From Bacillota bacterium (GTDB taxonomy: Bacteria; Bacillota_A; Clostridia; Peptostreptococcales; Anaerovoracaceae), in the NCBI GenBank assembly GCA_017547345.1, contig JAFYPY010000036.1:1-6624 (forward strand): a stretch of DNA of 6,624 nucleotides. The letters run 5' to 3'. Under the pieces are notes generated by a model, which made no database searches, was not told where the DNA came from, and saw only the letters and a program-made list of their open reading frames with translations. This document shows positions 1 to 5,197 of this stretch, piece after piece. A program made the position numbers and the translations under genes. Each line of letters starts with the position of its first letter. Positions within the stretch are counted from its first letter, which is position 1.

Positions 1-1109
1 TATATTTCTTCATCCTTCATAAGTCCATCTGCATGGATGCCAGCTTTAGTGATATTAAAACTATCGCCTACAAAAGGTGTCATAGGAGGGACATCATATC
101 CCATTTCGTATTTGAAATAGTCTGCAATTTCTGTTATAACGCCTGGATTCATACCGTCTAGGGAACCTCTAAGAGAAGCATATTCGAAGACCATTGCCTC
201 AAGAGGAATGTTTCCGGTTCTTTCTCCTATACCAAGCATAGAACAATTGACTGCGCTGGCTCCATATAGCCATGCAACCGTAGCGTTAGCAACGGCTTTA
301 TAGAAATCGTTGTGACCATGCCACTCGAGCATCTCACTTGGTACGCCGGAGTAAGTCTGTAGCCCGTAGATTATACCGGCAACACTTCTAGGAAGTGCAA
401 CCTCTGTGTAAGGAACGCCGTAGCCCATAGTATCGCAAGCTCTTATCTTAACAGGAATGCCAGCGTCTTTAGAAAGCTCCATTATTTCGTTTACAAAAGG
501 AACGACGAACCCATAGAAGTCAGCCCTGGTGATATCTTCTAAATGGCATCTAGGAACAACTCCTGCATCGAAGGCGTCGCGAATTGTTTCTAAATAATAG
601 TCAACTGCCTGTCTTCTTGTCATACCCATCTTCTTGAAAATGTGGTAATCACTACAGGATACCAGTATACCGGTTTCCTTAATTCCAAGATCTTTTACAA
701 GCTGGAAGTCTTCTTTTTTTGCCCTAATCCAAGTTGTTATTTCGGGGAATTTAAAACCGAGTTCCATACACTTGGAAATGGCTTCCTGATCTTTTTTTGT
801 ATATACAAAGAATTCAGACTGTCTTATTACCCCGTAAGGGCCACCCAATTTGTTTAGTAACTGGTATAAGTCCACTATTTGTTTAACCGTATACGGAGCC
901 ATAGACTGCTGTCCATCTCTAAAAGAAGTGTCTGTAATCCAGATATCTTCAGGCATATTAACGGGAACTCGTCTATGGTTAAAGGCAATCTTTGGTACTT
1001 CTTCATAGTTAAACATTTCTCTATATAGTTCAGGTTCTTCTATGTCCTGTAAGCTGTATTTATATATATTTTTTTCTAATAGATTGGTTTTCTTTGATAA
1101 TTCTAACAT
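1..1109 (-). CDS. Re-citrate synthase-like enzyme (2-isopropylmalate/homocitrate synthase family), C-terminus missing
   Basis: This is a DRE-TIM metallolyase-superfamily enzyme that condenses acetyl-CoA with a 2-oxoacid. The long N-terminal extension and the pattern around the active site look most like clostridial Re-citrate synthase, which makes citrate from oxaloacetate as the first step toward 2-oxoglutarate and glutamate. Visible motifs are TDTSFRDGQQS (residues 59-69, the family's D-x-x-x-R-D-G-x-Q signature), the metal-binding HGHND (264-268), GIGERTGNIPLE (293-304) and AGIHADGL (356-363). The ATG at 1109 follows a good GGAGGT Shine-Dalgarno. The window holds 369 codons plus 2 nt with no stop; Re-citrate synthases are about 450 residues, so roughly the last 80 lie outside. 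It is set apart from spoIIR by a terminator and has its own promoter candidates. The family is certain; the substrate (oxaloacetate rather than 2-oxoisovalerate or 2-oxoglutarate) is inferred from resemblance. Confidence 0.8.
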   Translation of the reverse strand, partial: MLELSKKTNLLEKNIYKYSLQDIEEPELYREMFNYEEVPKIAFNHRRVPVNMPEDIWITDTSFRDGQQSMAPYTVKQIVDLYQLLNKLGGPYGVIRQSEFFVYTKKDQEAISKCMELGFKFPEITTWIRAKKEDFQLVKDLGIKETGILVSCSDYHIFKKMGMTRRQAVDYYLETIRDAFDAGVVPRCHLEDITRADFYGFVVPFVNEIMELSKDAGIPVKIRACDTMGYGVPYTEVALPRSVAGIIYGLQTYSGVPSEMLEWHGHNDFYKAVANATVAWLYGASAVNCSMLGIGERTGNIPLEAMVFEYASLRGSLDGMNPGVITEIADYFKYEMGYDVPPMTPFVGDSFNITKAGIHADGLMKDEEI

Positions 1110-1134
1110 TTCTACCTCCGTAAACTCACCCTGT

Positions 1135-1163
1135 ATTTTATCGCTTTAATTCATTAAAGTAAA
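1135..1163 (-). promoter_or_regulatory. Candidate proximal sigma-A promoter of the Re-citrate synthase gene
   Basis: On the minus strand TTTACT (1163-1158), a 17-bp spacer and TAAAAT (1140-1135) form a plausible sigma-A promoter, giving a leader of about 20 nt before the ATG at 1109. The spacer is almost filled by a perfect inverted repeat (1144-1159), so binding there would block polymerase. Called from consensus match only. Confidence 0.45.
1144..1159. repeat. Perfect inverted repeat, candidate operator
   Basis: CTTTAAT-2 nt-ATTAAAG is a perfect 7+7 bp dyad. It lies between the -35 and -10 of the proximal promoter candidate and just downstream of the distal one. This is the usual position of a repressor operator. 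The identity of any regulator is unknown, and a chance AT-rich palindrome cannot be excluded. Confidence 0.4.
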
Positions 1164-1174
1164 ACCTGTACACA

Positions 1175-1204
1175 AGCATACCATTTAATGCACCTCTTCG
1201 TCAA
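1175..1204 (-). promoter_or_regulatory. Candidate distal sigma-A promoter of the Re-citrate synthase gene
   Basis: On the minus strand TTGACG (1204-1199), an 18-bp spacer and TATGCT (1180-1175) preceded by TGG (an extended -10) match the sigma-A consensus well. The start site would be near 1168, giving a leader of about 60 nt that carries the inverted repeat at 1144-1159. This is the better -35 of the two candidates for this gene. Confidence 0.5.
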
Positions 1205-1214
1205 GGTTTTTCAC

Positions 1215-1263
1215 AAAAAATTCATAAAAAGAATGACAGGAATATTGTTATTCGCTGTCATTC
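1215..1263 (-). terminator. Rho-independent terminator of the sipL-spoIIR unit
   Basis: On the minus strand GAATGACAG, a bulged C, GAATA, an ACAA loop, TATTC and CTGTCATTC form a 14-bp stem with one bulge (1263-1231). It is followed by T5, ATGAA and T6 (1230-1215). The T-rich tail exists only in the minus direction, so it ends transcription coming from spoIIR. The 5' arm lies inside the last codons of spoIIR. Confidence 0.88.
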
Positions 1264-1955
1264 TCGTTGGTGTTGGTTAAATGAGTAAAAGGACCTTTGA
1301 AACCTTTGGCAATGCTTTTTATAGAGCTGTTTTCCTGTGAAGTCTTTTCCGTCACCATTTCTTTGATTTTGGACTTCAGTATGATTCTGTCTTGTGCGCC
1401 TACTTCAAAGGTATCTCTGTATGATGAGTCTTCGGCATCAATAAGGCACAGTGGTGGAAAAACAACACACCACCAATTTTGCCCATTCCCTTGGCCTATG
1501 GTTATGTTTAGAGCTTTGTAGTTACCTTCGGGGAAAAGCATGCCATCATACTCTTTTGCAGGGATGTGGCGTATCCCAATATCTATAGTACAATTGTAAT
1601 TATATCCTTTAGAAGAGATGGCATCTTCTGCCCACTCTTGAATAGTAGGGAGATTTTCTTTTATATAGTTTTCTATAATTGCACTTTCCTGTAGAAGACA
1701 AGAATCGATTAACCCTTGTTTTTCGCTTACTACTTTTGCTAATCTTTTTTCCAACTTTTGCATTACATAGTCTTTTACTATGAGTTTAAGTTGCTGGTCC
1801 TCAACGCTGTCGCTGTTGGCTATCACATGGAATCTAATTATTCCTGGATGTTCATTTGGAAGAGTTTCCTTTGCCAATACGGTTTCCATACCGCCTAGAA
1901 TTAATGTTGATATAATAATAAGTAAAAAAATCTTTTTTCCTATTTTTCTGTCCAT
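1248..1955 (-). CDS. spoIIR: Stage II sporulation protein R (SpoIIR)
   Basis: SpoIIR is made in the forespore and secreted into the intermembrane space, where it triggers the protease SpoIIGA to cleave pro-sigma-E in the mother cell. The 235-residue protein begins with a signal peptide: basic DRKIGKK, a hydrophobic stretch at about 9-22, and a likely signal peptidase site after VLA (28). Family signatures are RFHVIANSDS (41-50) followed by EDQQLK, and a C-terminal block at 141-173 with FPEGNYKA and WWCVVFPPLC. The ATG at 1955 is chosen because a strong AGGAGGT lies 5 nt upstream and the signal peptide then begins correctly. The frame stays open to an ATG at 2006, but that would add 17 non-signal residues and has no good ribosome binding site. 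It lies 51 bp downstream of sipL and ends in a strong terminator. In Bacillus subtilis spoIIR is transcribed by sigma-F. Confidence 0.95.
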   Translation of the reverse strand: MDRKIGKKIFLLIIISTLILGGMETVLAKETLPNEHPGIIRFHVIANSDSVEDQQLKLIVKDYVMQKLEKRLAKVVSEKQGLIDSCLLQESAIIENYIKENLPTIQEWAEDAISSKGYNYNCTIDIGIRHIPAKEYDGMLFPEGNYKALNITIGQGNGQNWWCVVFPPLCLIDAEDSSYRDTFEVGAQDRIILKSKIKEMVTEKTSQENSSIKSIAKGFKGPFTHLTNTNENDSE

Positions 1956-1976
1956 AATATACCTCCTGTCAAAAGG

Positions 1977-2004
1977 ATTATGGACAAGAGGAAAATTTTT
2001 ATAC
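1977..2004 (-). promoter_or_regulatory. Weak sigma-F-like promoter candidate before spoIIR
   Basis: On the minus strand GTATA (2004-2000) matches the sigma-F/G -35 consensus GYWTA. It is followed after 14 bp by GTCCATAAT (1985-1977), which fits the GGnnAnnnT -10 pattern except at the second G. The spacer is about 1 bp short and the leader would be only about 15 nt. The same DNA can be read as a poor sigma-A promoter (TTGTAT, 18 bp, CATAAT). The biology (spoIIR needs forespore expression) supports it more than the sequence does. Confidence 0.28.
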
Positions 2005-2006
2005 AA

Positions 2007-3650
2007 TTATTTTATAATAAGTAGTTTTTTCCCTAAAGGAAGAATATCACTTTCAAGATGATTGATGCTTATGATATTGTCCGTACTTGTTCTAAATTTC
2101 TTTGCAATTTGCCAAAGAGACTCATTCTCCTTACAGCAGTAGATGACCATAGGAGAGTGATGAGCAAAAGCTGCCATAGGGGCGAAGGAAGGCGAAGACA
2201 TAAGCTTGAAGGAGGTTTCTTTTATTGCATCATACTTTATTACAATTGTTCCGTTGAACTCTAGTTGCTTCCCATTGATTTTTTCCGACCAGAGATCTTT
2301 TAGATTAACATCGAATGAAATCTTCGACCTTTTGTCTGTATCATCAATTGTGGTGGCAAGGCGAAAAGGAATTTCTTCAGTTAATGAGAATACACTATTG
2401 GTTTCGTCAGCGAGAGTACAAATCATTATAGCAGATATTACACCGGAACAGATTGCTTTGCCTTGCTCAAAGGAAGAGTCAATTGATTTTATTTTACCTG
2501 AAGTAAAAATGATATCCTCAATATCGCAGGAAAGATTCTTTGGCACGAAGATTTCACGAATAGATGACTCGGAGAAGATGTTTCCAGTAGCAACTGTATT
2601 ATTAATTTGCGCATATTCACACAAGAATTTCTTTTCTCTATGGTATGCATCCACAAGCACTTCTTTTTCGATTTTTTTATAAAGTTCAATGTATGTGGCT
2701 AGTTCTCCTTCTAGGCACAAAATATTTTGACCATCCTCGTGCTTGACAAGTTTCAAACTGAGATGGCTGCAATCGAAAGAAGTGAAGGCTTCCGTGTTGG
2801 AATTGCCACAAGAGATAGGTATAAACTGAGTGAATTCAACTTTTTCTTGAATTTGCTTAAAGTTACTGGACAAAGGAACATTGTCAATAGGCGATTTATC
2901 GTAACAAAGAGCGTTTACGCAGACGAATCCGTTGACTATCACCTTATCTTGTGACACTTGCTTATAATTTTCTACAATATTTATGGAACTTAGCATAATA
3001 TCGCCAGGTTGCCAATCGGCAAAAGACGATATGTTTTCTTTTATAGATAATACATCTTTTTTCCTTTGTACAAGATGGGAAAACTCCATTTTTTCTTTTA
3101 GAACTTCAAGTTTGTCGTTAGATATACCTTCAAAGAGATTGACAGTTTGCTGAGTAAATTCTTTTGATGAGATTATAATAGTAGCCCTTACCTTGTATTT
3201 TCGTTCATTGACAATAGAGTATTCGATTTTATCAACTTTGCAATGGAAAAATGCAGAAGACGAAGGTGTAGCTTTCAATTGTTCCTTAAAAGGAATAGTT
3301 GTCTCCATTGAGATGATTGGACATAGTTTGTTGGGTTTTTCAGGTATGTAGAGTGTCTGAAGTTTCAAGTGGCCGGATAGATTTATGTATTCGTCTTGCT
3401 TTGAGGAGGTGAATTCGCGGGTGGAAAGAGCACATGAACCCTCCATAATAAGGATCTCCTTCAGATCCGGTTTTATATCGGGCACTAAAATATCTTCTTC
3501 TATGCTCAAAGTAAGCCCAGGACCTTCGGTAATACTTGTAGTATCCACAGAAGAGTATATGGCATCTTTTGTGATTGGAACAATGGATATGGTATCCTTT
3601 TCTTTTGCAGGCATCATTGCATAATCCGGTATATCTTTTTCAAAATTCAT
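2007..3650 (-). CDS. sipL: SipL-like spore coat morphogenesis protein (DUF3794 repeats plus C-terminal LysM)
   Basis: This resembles SipL, the clostridial SpoIVA-interacting protein that helps SpoIVA encase the forespore and anchors coat assembly in the mother cell. The 547-residue protein has no signal peptide or membrane segment. DUF3794-type segments are visible at about 40-125 (TEGPGLTLSIEEDILVPD, then KPDLKEIL), about 190-275 and about 355-435, each centred on a 'V/F-P' beta-rich pattern. A C-terminal LysM module occupies about 501-547 (ESLWQIAKKF, then an IISIN core and LPLGKKLLIIK). In Clostridioides difficile the SipL LysM region contacts SpoIVA rather than peptidoglycan. The ATG at 3650 has AAAGGGGA 6 nt upstream. 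A sigma-E-like promoter sits at 3684-3713, and coaBC upstream is closed by a terminator, so sipL probably starts a two-gene unit with spoIIR. The domain order is clear; SipL itself rather than another DUF3794-LysM protein is inferred from length, order and neighbourhood. Confidence 0.87.
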   Translation of the reverse strand: MNFEKDIPDYAMMPAKEKDTISIVPITKDAIYSSVDTTSITEGPGLTLSIEEDILVPDIKPDLKEILIMEGSCALSTREFTSSKQDEYINLSGHLKLQTLYIPEKPNKLCPIISMETTIPFKEQLKATPSSSAFFHCKVDKIEYSIVNERKYKVRATIIISSKEFTQQTVNLFEGISNDKLEVLKEKMEFSHLVQRKKDVLSIKENISSFADWQPGDIMLSSINIVENYKQVSQDKVIVNGFVCVNALCYDKSPIDNVPLSSNFKQIQEKVEFTQFIPISCGNSNTEAFTSFDCSHLSLKLVKHEDGQNILCLEGELATYIELYKKIEKEVLVDAYHREKKFLCEYAQINNTVATGNIFSESSIREIFVPKNLSCDIEDIIFTSGKIKSIDSSFEQGKAICSGVISAIMICTLADETNSVFSLTEEIPFRLATTIDDTDKRSKISFDVNLKDLWSEKINGKQLEFNGTIVIKYDAIKETSFKLMSSPSFAPMAAFAHHSPMVIYCCKENESLWQIAKKFRTSTDNIISINHLESDILPLGKKLLIIK

Positions 3651-3683
3651 AATGAATCCCCTTTCCGTAGCTATTGTTGTTTT

Positions 3684-3713
3684 AGTCTATGAAAAGAGAG
3701 GGGGATGTATTAC
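3684..3713 (-). promoter_or_regulatory. Sigma-E-like promoter of sipL
   Basis: On the minus strand GTAATACA (3713-3706), a 14-bp spacer and CATAGACT (3691-3684) match the sigma-E consensus as established in Bacillus subtilis (GKMATATT, 13-15 bp, CATACAHT): 6 of 8 at -35, and all four CATA bases plus the last T at -10. Transcription would start near 3677, about 27 nt before the sipL ATG. No comparable sigma-A promoter is seen in this gap. This agrees with mother-cell expression expected for a coat morphogenesis gene. Confidence 0.68.
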
Positions 3714-3720
3714 AGCGGAA

Positions 3721-3747
3721 ATAAAAAATACCCGGAATGACTCCGAG
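3721..3747 (-). terminator. Rho-independent terminator of coaBC
   Basis: On the minus strand CTCGGAG-TCA-TTCCGGG (3747-3731) forms a short hairpin of 7 pairs, two of them G-U, followed by TATTTTTTAT (3730-3721). It starts 8 bases after the coaBC stop codon at 3756. The stem is modest but the T-tract is clear. It insulates the sipL sporulation unit from coaBC transcription. Confidence 0.72.
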
Positions 3748-3755
3748 CATTTTAG

Positions 3756-4943
3756 CTACATATTTAATAATTTATCTAAAATTTTATGTGCAGCTTCATA
3801 TTTTGACATCTTTTCTAACTCTTCTACGCTATCTTTTGTGATAAGTGTGATGATATTAGTATCAACGCCGAAACCTGCACCTTCTGTTCTAAGAGAGTTT
3901 GCGCAAATCATATCGCAATTCTTCTTAGCAAGTTTCTTCTGGGAATTTTCTAGCATATTTTCTGTTTCCATGGAGAATCCGCAAATGATTTGCCCTTCTC
4001 TTCTGTGTTCACCTAAATATGCTAAGATATCCTGTGTTCTCTTTAGAGGAATGAACATATCTCCATCAGCCTTCTTGATTTTGTTATCAGCTACAGTCAT
4101 AGGTGTGTAGTCTGCAACTGCGGCCGCTTTTATGATGATATCCTGCTCATCCATGCGTTCTGTAACTTCGCGGAACATATCCCCTGCGCTCATAATAGGA
4201 ACTGGCTTTACGAACATAGGGACTTCGCATGTCATATTACCATGAACTAAAGTTACATCTGCGCCTCTCAGCATAGCGGCTTTAGCCACTGCGCATCCCA
4301 TCTTACCACTAGAATGGTTTGTAATGAATCTAACAGGATCGATTGGCTCTCTTGTAGCACCTGCGGTAACTAGAACTTTCTTGCCTTCAAGATCCTTTTC
4401 GAAAGCAATTTCTCTAAGCACATACTCGAAAAGAATTTCTTCATCCGGCATTCTGCCATCTCCTAAATCTCCGTTTGCAAGCATACCAGAGCCTGGAGTT
4501 ATGATTTCATAGCCAAATCTCTGTAGTTTCTGGATGTTATCCTGGACGATAGGGTTATGGTACATGTTGTGGTTCATTGCAGGAGCAACTATCTTCTTGC
4601 AAGGACAAGCGATGATAGTAGTAGTAAGCATATCGTCAGCAAGTCCGTTAGCAAGCTTTCCGATAACATTGGCGGAAGCAGGAGCGACTAAAACAACGTC
4701 GGCTCTCTTGGCTAAAGCAACATGCTCTACGCTATACTGGAAGTTACGGTCAAATGTGTCGATTAAACACTTATTGCCTGTTAAAGACTCAAATGTAATT
4801 GGGTTAATAAACTGAGTAGCATTCTGAGTCATCAGAACCTGAACATCTGCACCTAGCTTTTTTAACATACGGGCAACATTAGGCATCTTGTATGCTGCAA
4901 TACTACCAGAAACGGCAATTACAACTGTTTTTCCTTTTAACAT
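3756..4943 (-). CDS. coaBC: Bifunctional phosphopantothenoylcysteine decarboxylase / phosphopantothenate-cysteine ligase (CoaBC, Dfp)
   Basis: This cytosolic enzyme catalyses steps two and three of coenzyme A synthesis: ligation of 4'-phosphopantothenate with cysteine (CoaB), then FMN-dependent decarboxylation to 4'-phosphopantetheine (CoaC). At 395 residues it is full length. The N-terminal CoaC flavoprotein shows GSIAAYK (13-19), the catalytic His74 in VEHV, PASAN (88-92) and PAMNHNM (121-127). The C-terminal CoaB half starts at about 187 with VLVTAGATREPIDPVRFITN, SSGKMG (211-216), AAAVADYTP (273-281) and the KIKK lysines (288-291). One oddity is that the substrate-flap motif, usually ACGxxGxGRM with a catalytic Cys (Cys158 in Escherichia coli Dfp), reads ANGDLGDGRM, with Asn157 encoded by AAC at 4475-4473. 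The start at 4943 has AAGAGG upstream. It diverges from panT-coaX, which supplies its substrate. Confidence 0.97.
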   Translation of the reverse strand: MLKGKTVVIAVSGSIAAYKMPNVARMLKKLGADVQVLMTQNATQFINPITFESLTGNKCLIDTFDRNFQYSVEHVALAKRADVVLVAPASANVIGKLANGLADDMLTTTIIACPCKKIVAPAMNHNMYHNPIVQDNIQKLQRFGYEIITPGSGMLANGDLGDGRMPDEEILFEYVLREIAFEKDLEGKKVLVTAGATREPIDPVRFITNHSSGKMGCAVAKAAMLRGADVTLVHGNMTCEVPMFVKPVPIMSAGDMFREVTERMDEQDIIIKAAAVADYTPMTVADNKIKKADGDMFIPLKRTQDILAYLGEHRREGQIICGFSMETENMLENSQKKLAKKNCDMICANSLRTEGAGFGVDTNIITLITKDSVEELEKMSKYEAAHKILDKLLNM

Positions 4944-4986
4944 TTTAATACCTCTTACTTATATAGTTTTAAGTCAAATCAACAAT

Positions 4987-5016
4987 ATCATAAGACATAT
5001 ACATAAATCAAGTCGA
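4987..5016 (-). promoter_or_regulatory. Candidate promoter of coaBC
   Basis: On the minus strand TCGACT (5016-5011), an 18-bp spacer and TATGAT (4992-4987) form the best sigma-A candidate in the divergent region, giving a leader of about 37 nt. A TATATA at 4965-4960 is an alternative -10 but has no fitting -35. The call is tentative. Confidence 0.38.
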
Positions 5017-5023
5017 AAAAGAC

Positions 5024-5051
5024 TAGAACTTTGTGAAATTTGTGATATAAT
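5024..5051 (+). promoter_or_regulatory. Extended -10 promoter of panT-coaX
   Basis: TGATATAAT (5043-5051) is a perfect extended -10 element. The -35 is weak (TAGAAC at 5024-5029, 16-bp spacer), which extended -10 promoters tolerate. The start site would be near 5058, giving a leader of about 140 nt, unusually long and structured, before the panT ATG. The coaBC promoter candidate sits back to back with it. Confidence 0.62.
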
Positions 5052-5065
5052 ATAAAGCTGGCAAA

Positions 5066-5161
5066 GGGACAGTGCTATAAAAGAACATATTGCAAGTATT
5101 CCGAGGAAGGAAACTTGACAGTTCTCGCATATGGCGTCTCGGAGCCGAATGTATTGTACCC
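5066..5161 (+). ncRNA. Structured 5' leader RNA, candidate riboswitch or other cis-regulator of panT-coaX
   Basis: A long-range closing stem pairs GGGACAGUGC (5066-5075) with GUAUUGU-A-CCC (5151-5161): 10 pairs including two G-U, with one bulged A at 5158. Inside it is a hairpin CAAGU-A-UUCC / GGAAACUUG (5093-5117; 9 pairs, bulged A, 6-nt loop GAGGAA). A second local stem is either CGC-AUAUG-GCG (5126-5136) or GGC/GCC (5133-5146). A competing pairing UUCCGAG (5099-5105) with CUCGGAG (5138-5144) would open the first hairpin. This is the closed multi-branched shape typical of metabolite-sensing leaders. I compared it from memory with TPP, FMN, cobalamin, THF, lysine, SAM, purine, preQ1, c-di-GMP, ZTP, glycine and T-box cores and saw none of their conserved stretches. 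Folding was done by eye, so details are uncertain. Confidence 0.55.
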
Positions 5162-5191
5162 TCGAAAGAGGAATAATAACATAAGGAGGGT
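5158..5191 (+). promoter_or_regulatory. Putative expression platform: anti-Shine-Dalgarno pairing over the panT ribosome binding site
   Basis: ACCCUC (5158-5163) is fully complementary to GAGGGU (5186-5191), which covers most of the panT Shine-Dalgarno AAGGAGGG (5183-5190). The same CCC (5159-5161) forms the end of the leader's closing stem, and CCUC (5160-5163) can also form a GAAA-tetraloop hairpin with GAGG (5168-5171). These three pairings exclude one another, so folding of the upstream domain would decide whether the ribosome binding site is free. No U-tract follows any hairpin, which points to control of translation rather than termination. Confidence 0.5.
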
Positions 5192-5197
5192 TCGTAA

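Noticed and set aside
642..857. Plus-strand 71-codon open frame
   Set aside because: It is antisense to the conserved TIM-barrel coding region of the citrate-synthase-like gene.
1956..2006. Longer SpoIIR start at 2006 adding 17 residues
   Set aside because: The extension is not signal-like and lacks a good ribosome binding site, while the ATG at 1955 has AGGAGGT at ideal spacing and begins a normal signal peptide.
2206..2682. Plus-strand 158-codon open frame opposite sipL
   Set aside because: It is an antisense shadow of the sipL LysM/DUF3794 coding region; the encoded sequence resembles no family I know and no promoter or Shine-Dalgarno fits it.
3652..4110. Plus-strand 152-codon open frame opposite the end of coaBC
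   Set aside because: It overlaps a clearly conserved gene and its terminator in antisense, with no recognisable family features; it is a shadow of coaBC codon usage.
4966..4977. TTGACT at 4977-4972 as the -35 of coaBC
   Set aside because: The nearest -10-like element is only about 6 bp away, and the correct spacing would place the -10 over the ribosome binding site.
5011..5024. AGTC-GAAAAA-GACT small inverted repeat in the divergent region
   Set aside because: Four-base arms in AT-rich DNA are expected by chance, and nothing else supports an operator here.
5160..5175. CCUC-GAAA-GAGG hairpin as an intrinsic terminator before panT
   Set aside because: The stem has only four pairs and is followed by AAUAAUAAC rather than a U-tract, so a role in translation control is more plausible.
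5057..5197. panT leader as a THF, TPP, cobalamin or T-box element, all of which can precede vitamin or amino acid genes
   Set aside because: The conserved cores of these classes (for example the TPP CUGAGA and T-box GGUGGNACCGCG stretches) are not present.
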